Positions 37,486 to 49,500 of a stretch of DNA of 64,000 bases are shown here, piece after piece (the stretch's first letter is position 1; the number at the start of each line of letters is the position of its first letter). The notes below the pieces were generated by a model. The model saw nothing but the letters and a program-made list of their open reading frames with translations, did no database searches and was not told where the DNA came from. A program made the position numbers and the translations under genes. Origin of the DNA: Onchidella celtica (Eukaryota; Mollusca; Gastropoda; Systellommatophora; Onchidiidae); contig OZ007583.1 of assembly GCA_963931925.1 (NCBI GenBank), positions 10,335,372 through 10,399,371 on the forward strand, in the 5' to 3' direction.

Positions 37486-38724
37486 ATTAGAGAGTCCGCG
37501 CATAGACGTGACGTCGGCGAAAGTTACCCAACGCGGAGGAATTTGTCCATTTTCGCACTATCTTGGGTCGCGCTTAGTTGCGATTCGGCTGTGAGAGTTA
37601 CGAAAGTAACTTTGCAACTTTGTCGATACGGAGCTTCTGTTTGTGAACTTTTCACCTGGAAACAAGCTTTTTTTCACGATATGAATGGATTTTTATGACA
37701 TATTAACCTTTTTTCGTGCGAATTTGATGGCCATTTTTTTCTGCCCATGACTGTTGTGTTCACTAATCTTCATTTTTCAACATGTGGTAAAACCCGATTT
37801 CGCTGTGGTAGCGTAGCGTTCTTGCGGTAGTGTAGCGCCCTACTTTTTCATGTTCGCATGGCCTTTATCGAAGTGGGGCTGCCTTCCCGATTCAGAACTT
37901 TAAAATCAGATTAATCTTCGTTCCGTAATCCTGTTGGTACCACAGTATTGTGGACACGACTTTATTCTGACAACTTACTAACATTTATCCTTTTTTTTTA
38001 CAATAGGGGGGCGCAATCACGGGCAAGCTTGAAAAAAATGTGTGTGACTGCGAACGTAGATTTAGGTCACACTGATTTCGTTGTTCATTCAACTTTCTGA
38101 AAGAGAGAGGGAAGGGGGGGGGGGTTGGAAATGGTACACCTCGTGATTACATAGGTCTAATGCAAAAGATGTACAAAAAAATGTAGCCGCAGAGAGATGG
38201 ACCAACAGGCTGTGAGCCAAAGACTTTGAAAACATACTTTCAAGTCCCAGAATTTGGCCATATTCAAACACCGCTAAGTCAGTGCGACACGTGTGTGTCG
38301 TACGACGAGGTAACATGGAAGGCTCATAAAAGCAAATGACGCACAGACTTCTAATGCCAAATAAAAACTACTTGCTGAGCATGGGGATGTTGTAGTGACA
38401 ACGATGGGTTTGCAGGCAAAGGTCATCGCTCCATGTCTAAATGCAGTGGCGTCATGTTACAAAAAGAAACGTGTATGTCCATAACTTTTCAATCCACAAC
38501 CTGGCCATTAAAGATGACGTGGAATGCTTCTTGTGGCATGAGGTGGAAGGAAAGCTAATGCCCAATGAATTCGCATCTTGTGTGTCTTACAACTTGGGAG
38601 CTACAAAAGGTGCATCCAGTACATCGAGGGCTGTACCTACGAGAAGAGCAACCTTATTCTGGCCAAGGCTCTTCTCCGCTTTTCAAGACTAAGAGCTACT
38701 AACATGGAGCAGAAGTATTTAAAG
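37486..38724 (+). repeat. Left arm of a ~1.2-kb inverted repeat, with transposase remnants
   Basis: It is nearly identical, in reverse, to 41601-42781. The 3' part encodes NVYVHNFSIHNLAIKDD, FLWHEVEGK and NEFASCV, and in a second frame GCTYEKSNLILAKALLRFS. Just beyond the arm come MEQKYLKKGHT and CVHSA. These resemble a DDE-type transposase family of invertebrate DNA transposons (motifs like SDGCTYQNRN and EQKYLxKGHTxxxxDxVHS); I cannot name the superfamily. A frameshift separates the parts. This arm has 62 bp that the right arm lacks. Confidence 0.8.
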
Positions 38725-38781
38725 AAGGGTCACACTATAGCGGGATGTGACTGCGTGCATTCAGCAGTATTGTTCCACCGC

Positions 38782-38783
<2 letters not shown>

Positions 38784-38833
<50 letters not shown>

Positions 38834-39110
38834 GTAGGAAGTCAGGGAGAACAAAGAGAGGGGGCTGGGTGAACGAGGAAAGAGATAAAACGTGAGAGCG
38901 AAAAAACGAAAGAGAAAGAAATAAAGAAAAGTGGAGAGGAGGGCGGGCGGGTGAGAAAGAGGGGGAGGGGGAGATGGGTGAAGAGAGGGAGGGCCGAGAG
39001 ATGAGACCACGGTAAAAGGAATTATATAAAAGGAAGGAGGAAAAAGGGGGAAAGCATGGAAGGAATGGATGAATGAAAAGGCGGAAAGAATGAGCCGAAA
39101 AGGCTGAAAG
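38784..39110. repeat. ~330-bp polypurine tract starting with (GA)n
   Basis: The plus strand is (ga)n for about 45 bp and then mostly A/G for a further 280 bp. It directly follows the left arm of the inverted repeat and is itself inside the transposase remnant's reading direction. Confidence 0.85.
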
Positions 39111-39196
39111 AGAAAGTCTGCACGTTTTTGTTTTTCTTTTTTAAAGTTTATTTTTAATTGATAAACCGTCTTTTTTAATTCCCACAATATAAAGAA

Positions 39197-39613
39197 CTAG
39201 ATGACCTACCGGGCATTGCCCGGAATAAACAATCATGTGCTCCCCCCCCCCCCCCCCCCCCCCAATCTCTCTCTCTCTCTCTCATATAATAAAAGTAATA
39301 AACTACAGTCTTGCTTCAGAACTCATGCGCACCAGAACACTACGCACCAAACTGAACGCTTAAATACGGTTACTTTATATGACCTGCACGGTACTATACA
39401 TTACGAAACAAACATGCAAAAATACAGATGTTACATAGCAATAAATACTGTTATTTTAAAAAAATACATGCTTGAAGTAAACAACTTTTAATTATAGCCA
39501 TCATCTTCCTTATCCCAATTGCCACCTTCCTGCCAAATTTAAGGCCTGAAGAGTGTATAGTTTGGTCAGTTAGTCATGCCAAAGGTTGCGAAGTTACTGA
39601 AATATATAATAGA
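39197..39613 (-). mobile_element. Non-autonomous Helitron, copy 2
   Basis: It shares both termini and most internal sequence with 5436-5683 but in reverse: ctag at 39197-39200, hairpin ccgggcattgcccgg, then the family body ending at agattg (39611-39616). It is about 170 bp longer, with a polyC run, a (CT)n run and a segment containing catgcgcaccagaacactac. It lies inside RAR intron 2. Confidence 0.87.
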
Positions 39614-40470
39614 TTGCCCATGCATTGTATGTTTTTTAATGTTTTTATCTGTCTATATGGAACGTCTTTAACGTCTTCTAGTTTACTTCATTGCGGTTAC
39701 CCGTCTTCCATTTTCTCCAAATATTTTTCCACTTTTACTAAATTCACTTTATATCCCTCCTGTCGCTATACAACTTCATCCATGTCTGGTACACACCTGA
39801 TTTGCCCTCGAAAACTAGCCTTCACAAAGGCAAAACGAAAACATGCCTGGATAAAGAGGTTTGCTGGCCAGTGAGAGAGGGGAAATGCGCACAATAAAAC
39901 CGCCTTAAGGATAAGGAGATTTTATCGTGCGGATTTCGGGTCAGCAAACCTGCGCAACACCTTAAACATAATTGTAATCATAATCATCAGGATGAGACAT
40001 CAGGCAGTGTATTAAGTTGTAAAAGCAAATGTATACTAGTGAGAAAATTTCAAGAATCTGCGACCTGTGGTTTGGAATAAATCAGTTTTTTCCTTCTCCT
40101 GTAAAATTTCCCAAACCAGCTTTGTGAGGTTTTATTATGCGGACGACGACATGTAGCTTAGTTAAGCCACCTTCGTTGAACAGCCGCTGCAGTGCACATG
40201 AATCAGTATTGTTCTATTTTTTTTTTGCACTTGAAAAAGGTGAAAGCCGAAAATTTGTGTATTTTCCGGTCTTCTCTTTAGTTTGCTTTGTATCGTTTGA
40301 GTTTTATTTCTCACGCAGAAGAAGCTACATACAACTTTTTCTTTTTGCCCAATTTTGACAATCACTGAATTAGTAGGGAAGACGCCGGAAGGAGTGATGC
40401 ATGCAAGGCTAGCCTAGCGTCCTTTCTGGTCTGCTGTTCCACGCGAATAAGCTCCGGTCTCTCCCCTTAG
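39614..40470 (+). other. RAR intron 2, inside the inverted-repeat spacer
   Basis: Contains an imperfect hairpin at about 39858-39951 (aggtttgctggcc against gggtcagcaaacct) and the single-arm repeat at 40239-40362. No gene is seen. Confidence 0.45.
40239..40362 (+). repeat. Single-arm relative of the 53.8-kb hairpin
   Basis: The sequence gaaagccgaaaatttgtgtat to ctttttgcccaattttga matches the right arm of the hairpin at 53.9 kb, including the extra ttatttctcacgc block, so this looks like the ancestral, unfolded form. Confidence 0.75.
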
Positions 40471-41055
40471 CACCGAACAGCACGTCGATGCGCCTCCCTA
40501 CGATAATGAGTGTTTCACGATGCACTTCGGGTGGTTTATAGACAGTCCGCGCATATACGCACCGTCGGCGGAAGTTACGCAACGCGGAGGAATTTGTCCG
40601 TTATCGCACTATTTTGGCTCGCGCTTTGTGGCGATTCGGCTATGTCAGATACGAAAGTGACGTTGGAACTGCTGTCATTACGGAGCCAAAATTTTTGAAC
40701 TTTTCATCCAGAAGCAAGCTTTTTTTCACGATATGAATGGATTTTTATGACTTATTAACCTTTTTTTCGTGCGAATTTGATGGCCATTTTTTTCTGTCCA
40801 TGACTGTTGTGTTCACTAATCTTCATTTTTCAACATGTGGTAAAACCCGATTTCGCTGTGGTAGCGTAGCGTCCTTGTGGTAGTGTAGCGCCCTACTTTT
40901 TCATGTTCGCATGGCCTTTATCGAAGTGGGGCTGCCTTCCCGATTCAGAACTTTAAAATCAGATTAATCTTCGTTCCGTAACCCTGTTGGTACAACACTA
41001 TTGTGAACAAGACTTTATTCTGACAACCTATGAACATTTATCTTTTTTCTTTTAC
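40471..41055 (+). repeat. Third, partial copy of the inverted-repeat element
   Basis: From about 40541 it matches the first ~500 bp of the left arm (agtccgcgcat onward) with more divergence. It is preceded by a ~70-bp block (ccgaacagcacgt to cttcgggtgg) that recurs at 41483-41553, next to the right arm. Relative to the arms these blocks are in opposite orientation, so they may be terminal inverted repeats of the parent DNA transposon. Confidence 0.65.
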
Positions 41056-41480
41056 AAATATATGAATTTCCCGGCATTATCCGGGATAAAACTGTGAACC
41101 CACCCTTCCATCTCTCTCTCTCCTTTTGGTCTAGAAAGCTTCCCATATTTTACAGTCGTACTGCAGATTTCATGCGCACCAGAGCACTATGCACTCATTT
41201 CTGGTAGGGAAATGGCGCGCACTGAATTGAACGCATATTAATACATCGTTTCCGGTGCGGTGAGCTTACTACAGGGAGCCAAAACAAAGATCATTGTATT
41301 TTACTTTTTTACGACTTTTAATTTAAAAATACCTGAAACTTGAATTAACACAATCAGTCGATAGAAAAGCGATTGAACTGGATTTACTGACACATAAGAA
41401 AATTAATTTTATAACTTTTGAAACTGTCATTTAGGTTGTAAAGTCGAGCAAAAAATGGGGCAAAACTGCACCACAATGAA
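41056..41480 (-). mobile_element. Diverged Helitron-like segment
   Basis: It has a related terminal hairpin (cccggcattatccggg) and the shared block catgcgcaccagagcactat seen in the Helitron at 39197-39613. A clear CTRR end is missing. It interrupts the third copy of the 1.2-kb inverted-repeat sequence. The assignment is tentative. Confidence 0.45.
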
Positions 41481-41600
41481 TACCGAACAGCACGTTGGTG
41501 CGCGGAGTGTCCTTCGCTACGATAAGGTGTGCATTACGATGCGCTTCGGGTGGCTTTTGATGAGTAACTTTAGGCCAACGTGATGCCCCGGCGCGGACTC

Positions 41601-42781
41601 CTTTAAATACTTCTGCTCCATGTTAATAGCTCTTAGTCTTGAAAAGCGGAGAAGAGCCTTGGCCAGAATAAGGTTGCTCTTCTCGTAGGTACAGCCCTCG
41701 ATGTACTGGATGCACCTTTTGTAGCTCCCAAGTTGTAAGACACACAAGATGCGAATTCATTGGGCATTAGCTTTCCTTCCACCTCATGCCACAAGAAGCA
41801 TTCCACGTCATCTTTAACGGCCAGGTTGTGGATTGAAAAGTTATGGACATACACGTTTCTTTTTGTAACATGACGCCACTGCATTTAGACATGGAGCGAT
41901 GACCTTTGCCTGCAAACCCATCGTTGTCACTACAACATCCCCATGCTCAGCAAGTAGTTTTTATTTGGCACGTGTCGCACTGACTTAGCGGTGTTTGAAT
42001 ATGGCCAAATTCTGGGACTTGAAAGTATGTTTTCAAAAAGTCTTTGGCTCACAGCCTGTTGGTCCATCTCTCTGCGGCTACATTTTTTTGTACATCTTTT
42101 GCATTAGACCTATGTAATCACGAGGTGTACCATTTCCAACCCCCCCCCCCCCCTTCCCTCTCTCTTTCAGAAAGTTGAATGAACAACGAAATCAGTGTGA
42201 CCTAAATCTACGTTCGCAGTCACACACATTTTTTTCAAGCTTGCCCGTGATTGCGCCCTCCTATTGTAAAAAAAAAAAGGATAAATGTTAGTAAGTTGTC
42301 AGAATAAAGTCGTGTCCACAATACTGTGGTACCAACAGGATTACGGAACGAAGATTAATCTGATTTTAAAGTTCTGAATCGGGAAGGCAGCCCCACTTCG
42401 ATAAAGGCCATGCGAACATGAAAAAGTAGGGCGCTACACTACCACAAGGATGCTACGCTACCACAGCGAAATCGGGTTTTACCACATGTTGAAAAATGAA
42501 GATTAGTGAACACAACAGTCATGGACAGAAAAAAATGGCCATCAAATTCGCACGAAAAAAGGTTAATAAGTCATAAAAATCTATTCATATCGTGAAAAAA
42601 AGCTTGTTTCCAGTTGAAAAGTTCACAAACAGAAGCTCCGTATCGACAAAGTTGCAAAGTTACTTTCGTAACTCTCACAGCCGAATCGCAACTAAGCGCG
42701 ACCCAAGATAGTGCGAAAATGGACAAATTCCTCCGCGTTGGGTAACTTTCGCCGACGTCACGTCTATGCGCGGACTCTCTA
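41601..42781 (-). repeat. Right arm of the ~1.2-kb inverted repeat
   Basis: It is the reverse complement of 37486-38724, with the same disrupted transposase remnant, and ends at gcgcggactctcta. Only scattered differences and one 62-bp gap separate the arms. The two arms enclose 2.9 kb of other repeats. Confidence 0.82.
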
Positions 42782-45700
42782 TTATTAGAGATAGTAGGAG
42801 TAAGAGTAGTACAGTAATGTTACTATTGCTACTGTTACCGCTACTGCTGCCATTGCTATCACTGTTTCTGCTGCAAGTGGTACAACTATTGCTATCAGAA
42901 GATACTTAAACAGAAGCAAATTGGAAAATCTATTGATTATTACTGCAAATATTTTCCAAAATGTTTCAAAATGACAACTCCGTGCTGCAGATTTTTTTTG
43001 TAAAACTGGAAAAAAAATTTTCTTAGAAATAAACAACGGGAGACAGAAAAAGAAAAGACAATATTACAGGATAATGAAAACGAAACAGTACTCATCAATT
43101 TATTTAATAAATTGCGCTAGGTCTTTCGCAATAACGGAAACGGCTCGGCATCACAGACAAATACCTCACACCTTTGACGGACGGTTTTCGTGATCAGATT
43201 CTCAAGTCTTGTTTTGAAAGTGAGTATCAGAGAAGACCTCGCGCATACATGGTCGACGTTTGCTGAATGCAAATCAAATTTTGCTCTTAACGAAGCCGAA
43301 AGATTCAATTACAGGGGAACTAGGGCGAAGGGATGGACTGTTAGATGTTGGAAGAAAACCGCGGGAAAGAAGGGGCTAGGAGGGGGAATTGGAAGTAACA
43401 TTACGCAAGTATGAAGTGTGGAGAATAAAGACCTGGAGAGAAGGGCACAGTGGTGTTTTTTACTGATAATAATATGGAAAGGATAATCGGTTCTGTATGC
43501 AAGAAGAAGAGGGAGAAAACTGAGCAAGTCAGCTAGCCGGCTAAATGAGGTAAAGGGAGAAGTGGCGGGGAGACAGGGTGGACGTGGCTGTAAGATTTGA
43601 ATATTTAATATTCAATTACCGAGCGAGCGTTGGGAGGGGGGGGGGTGGAGAAAGAGAGAGAGTATATAATTAATAATGAAGGGAGCGAGGTATTGAAATT
43701 ACGAGATAATTAAAGAGGGCTGCGGGTTCACAGAGTCAGGAGGAAAATACCAATGTCGTCAACTTCAAGAGGTCGCAACGTGACACGACACAGTCATCAC
43801 ATACAGGCATATATAAATATTAATAATTATAATTATTTAACAGCAAAGAGGGCAAGGTTTGGGTTCTATCGACACTGAATAATGGTACAAGTGTGTGAGT
43901 TCTTTGTATCTCGATGACCTCAGTATATTGTTAAGGTTGTTGGCCGTCGTCGGTTACTCAAACAGTTTAGTCTCTGGACACCTTTAGAGTGATTTGGGCA
44001 AACAAGACAACCAAAATGTACCCGCACTATTCTTAAAGCAAACGCAATATAAAACAGAAGGGCAACCGTCACTTAATAACAAAAAAAAATGTTATTCTTG
44101 TTGTTGTTTGAGATGAAGACATTGGCAATAAATGCACGGGATCACCGTTAATTAAGATAAGGGAAAATAACTTGAGAACCAGAGCTTGAGGGATTCTACC
44201 CGGCTCGTGAAAAGTGCGGATAACCATAAGGGGTTCATAGGTCACTATAGTTTTACACTGTCTGTTTGGTTCCTACAGGCCGAGTTTTCATCTTCGCCCA
44301 CACCCGGCCCAGCTCTCGTATGCCATTCTGTCCATTTTCCCCTTCCCCCCTCCCCTCTTTCAATCAGCAACATTGTCTTCCTCACTGATCCATGCGCATG
44401 TGGGCAACTCCAGAAGGTACGATCAGCAATTAGCAAGGAAACTGGATTTTTGTGTGTGTGTGTGTGTGTCTGTATGTGGAAAAAGGTAATGCACTGCATC
44501 TAAATTCTGGAAGGATTTTTGCATCAGAATTCAGTGGCGGTGAGTGACAAAATGTAGGTATTTGACATTTATAAAACAACAACAAACAAACAAAACAACA
44601 ACATTGAACAACGCGAAGTTGACTAGGAGAGAAGCGGGGAGAGAAATCGGATTAGCCGACAATGATAAAAATGGAGCTATATTATTTTTGTCGTCACTGT
44701 TTCGAAACGCAGGAGGAGGAAAAACAAAATCAGTATGAACAACCTTAAAAATTACATTTATTATGGGAACGTGGAAAATTAGTGAAAAATGGATGAATAA
44801 ATGAATAAACAACTAATTGAAAGGATGAGAAGTGACGGACGTCCAGAGGAAAATGTAGCAGACAGTAAGTCAATTATTTAGTGAGTACAGGAAAGAAAAA
44901 AAATAAATATTGAATGAAAGAAGAAAGAGAAAACGGGCTACTGAGGGTGGAGATGCAGGTGTGAATGAATATCACAGGAAGGCTGGACCGATCAACAGAG
45001 GACGGAGAGAACAACACGAAATATCTGACTGAATTAAGCAAACAGTGAAGGAGTGACTGACTGCATGAGTTACTGACTAACTGAATGAGCCAGGTTGTAG
45101 CCTGTGGGGCACCAACACCAGGGAAATCGATCAGGCGCTGTAGGAGTTGTGGCTTGACCTACATGTGCCATTCTACCCAGCCTTCATTAGTGGCCACTAG
45201 TCATTGGCCAGAAGCTAGGTCCAAGGTCCAACAGAAACACGACCGACACTTTATGCGACCTACATCGGCTTCACAATGCACCCTTTTCTCTTCTTTCATA
45301 CCCCCCCCCCCAACCCCCTTTGGTTGGGCATCGTGTTTTGGGGCATATTATGGACAGTCATTATTCTCATAAACTTATAACTTATGAGTACTCTGTCAAA
45401 CGTCAAACAACATTCATTCTATGAAATCTGAAATGCAGTGACTCTGTTAAACTCAAAACTTAAATATTTCAGTTACACTTAATACACACCAAGCGTTCAA
45501 TTTGTCGAGCTCTGCATTCATTGAACGAAAAGTTATTTAATCGCAACCATCATCTCTTCATCGTGGGTATAGGTCTGACGTACATTCACTGTCCTCTCAA
45601 GTCCCCTTTCTGTATACCTCATTCACTTCGTCAATTTTTTTTTTTATAATCTCTGCATGTGTCACGTCTTCATGTATTGTTTATCCATATAGCTGCAAGA

Positions 45701-46224
45701 TATCAAACAGAGCCAAGCCCTGCAATTCCCTCCTGTCTTCTGATTGGTTGTCCGTTCTCTGCAGTGGCACCATGTTCACGTTAAATAATGACGTAGAAGA
45801 CATACAGCTTCCTTCCGTTTCCGGTGCCATTAAAAGCGTCAATTTCAGTAAGCCCGAGAAAAGTCGGCCCTCTTAAATATGGCACAGAATAGGAAAATCT
45901 CTCTCTCTCTCTCTCTAGTCTGTGTCTGGCTGTCTGTTGTCGGCCGGCCGCCCGCCCGATCAGTGGGGCGGTCTGTCCGTCCATCAGTTTGTCTGCCTGT
46001 CTGTCTAATCCTCTCGCTATCTGTCCATGTCCTTGTGTTATTATTCTGCTAATTATCTCTTCGCTCGCTCTTCCGACTGCCCCGCACGTTAAATTGATTG
46101 AAATGTCTTTCGACATAACTGATGTAGATTTTGAGCGGACTGGAAGACGGCCCTCTTTTGTTCATTTCACTGCTGTGAAAATGTTGGGGACGGCAATACA
46201 CAACATCTCTCTCGTCCTCCTATT
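42782..46224 (+). other. RAR intron 2, no gene recognised
   Basis: Non-coding sequence with microsatellites ((GT)n at 44452-44470, polyC at 45300, (CT)n at 45899-45917). No mobile element was recognised with confidence. Confidence 0.5.
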
Positions 46225-46400
46225 CAGTCCGTCAACAACTGTTTCAGGAACTACAACTCTTTCAGGTTTGGAGAAAGCACGTCGACGCGATAACGGTCAC
46301 GTTGTGCCAGCAAAGAGCAAGACGAAAGACACAAGTGAGAGAACGATGAGACAGAAGGAGACCTTATCAGAAGCGTCCGCAAACCACCCCAACAACAACT
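46225..46400. repeat. Dispersed repeat, copy 2
   Basis: The reverse complement of 18990-19226 at moderate similarity (ggtctccttctgtctcatcg, gcgtcgacgtgctttctcc in reverse). It lies just upstream of the 3' end of the L2 LINE. Family unknown. Confidence 0.45.
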
Positions 46401-46508
46401 CTCTGTAGTGTGATCACTTACTTTGACATTCACACCTAATGAAACAAGCCCTTGTCACGCCTTTACCTTCTGTTATTGCTGTTAGGCCCGGCGAGCACTA
46501 TGTTAAAA

Positions 46509-49500
46509 TTAATAATAATAATAATAAATTACATTTATATAGCGCATTTCCAATAAATGCTCAATGCGCTTTACAAGTAATAAAAACTCATTCCTCTCTC
46601 TCCCACACTCCCTCTCCCCACCCCCCTCTTTCTCTCTTCCCATCACATTCTCACTCCTTCTATCACATGCTCTCTCCCCTCGGGTAAGTCAAGAAAAATA
46701 AGCCTGCTGGAACAAAAAATGCTTTAGCTGCCTTTTGAAACTTACTAATGATTTTGTTTGTCTCAGTTCCATAGGTAACTTGTTCCACATTAAGGGGCCA
46801 ATATATGTGAATGATCGTTCACCATAACATCTGTATGATTTCACAGGTGTCACTAGCATGGTGGAATCAGTGGAGGATCTTAAACTTCTCCCTGGTGTAT
46901 ACAGTTTTATCAAATCTTGTAAATAAGAAGGAGCCGAGTCATTCAGACATTTGAAACACAGGATGCAGATTTTAAAAATTATCCTTTGCTTCACGGGGAG
47001 CCAGTGCAATTCTTTCAGGAGTGGTGTGATATGATCTCGTTTTTTGGATTTGGTTATCACCCTGGCAGCATTATTTTGGATTACCTGTAGACGATTCAAA
47101 AATTTTGTATGAATACCCGCTAAAAGTGAATTGCAGTAGTCCAGTCTAGACAAGATAAGGGATGTAACTAATGTTTTTGTGGTCTCTTCATTTAGATATT
47201 TTCGGACAAGGCTTATTCTTCTCAACTGAAAATTTAAGGATTTAGACAGAGATCCTACACCTGAACCCATTGACAAATGGTGATCAATAAACACACCCAA
47301 ATTCTTTACAACTTCTTTGCATGATAATTCATGGCCATTGAAATCAATGGTGACATTTTCAAGATCTTTTGTTAATCGTGGGTTGTGGAATAGAACTATG
47401 TCTGATTTGTCTTCATTTAATTTCAATTTGTTTGTTGTCATCCACATTTTAATTTCCTGAACACATTGTTTAGTGGCGAGAGTCATATTTGACAGATCTT
47501 GAATGGTGCCATCAATATATATCTGAACATCATCCGAATAAAAGTGATATTGTAGTCCATGAGTTTGTAAAATACTTGCAAGGGGCTGCGTATAGAGTGT
47601 AAAAAGCACAGGACCAAGGACAGACCCTTATGGAACTCCATAGTCTAATGCAACTTGTTTGGAAAAACTGTTCTTAATTTGCACTGACTGAACTCTGTTC
47701 TGTAAATACGACTTGAACCATAACAGGGCAGTACCCGACATACCAAAAGAGCGCTCAAGTCTTGTAAGTAAGATAGAATGATCGATTGTATCAAAAGCTG
47801 CAGATAGGTCTAAAAGGGTCAAAAGACACAGCTTCTTACTGTCAATATAATCTAAGAAATCAGAGGTTACTTTTATGAGTGCAGTTTCGGTACTATGTTG
47901 AGCTTTATATGCAGACTGAAATTTTTCTTGCAATCCATTTATTTCAAAGTGTGCCAAAATTTGACCTAAGACAATCTTTTCCAGAATTTTTGAGACAAAT
48001 TGCAAATTGGGTACTGGTCGATAATTTTTGAAGTCATTTTCATCAAGCCCAGGTTTTTTCAATAATGGTTTTACAATGGCTTGTTTAAAGGAACTGGGCA
48101 CTGTGCCTGTGACAAGTGACATATTTACTATTTGAGTAATGTGAGGTACGACAAGATCAATACAGGTTTTGAGTACATGAGCAGGCATGGGATCAAGGTC
48201 ACACGTTTTTATAGTGGAATTATTGATACAGAGTAAAACATCTCTTTCTGAGACTGGACAAAATGAATCTAAAACTTGTCCAGTAAACTCAGGGAAATCT
48301 AAATTCTCGCTTGGTTCTAGATCGAGTGAAGAAGGGATGTTTTCAATCTTGTTACTGAAAAATGTTATAAATTGATCACACAACTCGTCGTCTGACCCTA
48401 TGCAGGGGAGGGGAGATCTTGTATCCTTTCCTAGAATGGTGTTGGTTGTACGAAAAAGTTCTTTGCATGACTTTACGTCATTAAGTTCATTGATGTAATG
48501 TCTCTTTTTGTTTTCCTCGATGACTTTGTTGACTTTATCTCGTTGTTTAATGTACGTGTCTCTATGAACTTGTAGTTTGGTTTTCCTCCACCTTCGTTCA
48601 GCTTGTCGTCGGTGTTGCTTGGCTTCTTTGATTTCAAGTGAAAACCATGGCGAGTATGGTCTGATGGAGATGTTTCTTCTTGTGAGTGGGGCATGTCGGT
48701 CGATTGCAGCCTTCAGGGTGTCATTGAAGGTGTCTGCATTGAGAGATGGTAGATCTGCCAGTGATTGGCTTACATCTCCTCGAAATGAAGATGTGTCTAT
48801 TTTTCTAGTATTTCTGAATAATATACTTCTTTTCTTCTGCCTTGGTTTGGAGAGGTTCATGTCTGCCATCAGAAGGAAGTGGTCAGAGATGGCCTTGTCT
48901 AGTACTTGATGGTTTAAAATGTGTGGGTCAGCTGTGCTGGCAATCAGCAGATCTAAAATGTGACCACACTGATGCGTTGGTTCATTGATTAGCTGTACTA
49001 GATCATGGTCGTGGAAAACTGACACAAGAAGTTTAGTGTCAGGAGCAGAGGTATCATCAAAGTGAAAGTTAAAATCACCAACGATGTAAAAAGGAGATGT
49101 CGCCTGCTCCAGATGAAAAAGTAGATCTTGAAACTCGGAGAAGAATTCGCTGCTCGTGAACATGTTTTTCTTGTTGGATGGTGGCCTATAAACACAAACC
49201 ACACGACAGATGAGTTGTTCTGATCTAACAATCGCAGTGACCACTTCAAATGAAGCAAAGGATAATTTTTAAAATCTGCATCCTGTGTTTCAAATGTCTG
49301 AATGACTCGGCTCCTTCTTATTTACAAGATTTGATAAAACTGTATACACCAGGGAGAAGTTTAAGATCCTCCACTGATTCCACCATGCTAGTGACACCTG
49401 TGAAATCATACAGATGTTATGGTGAACGATTATTCACATATATTGGCCCCTTAATGTGGAACAAGTTACCTATGGAACTGAGACAAACAAAATCATTAGT

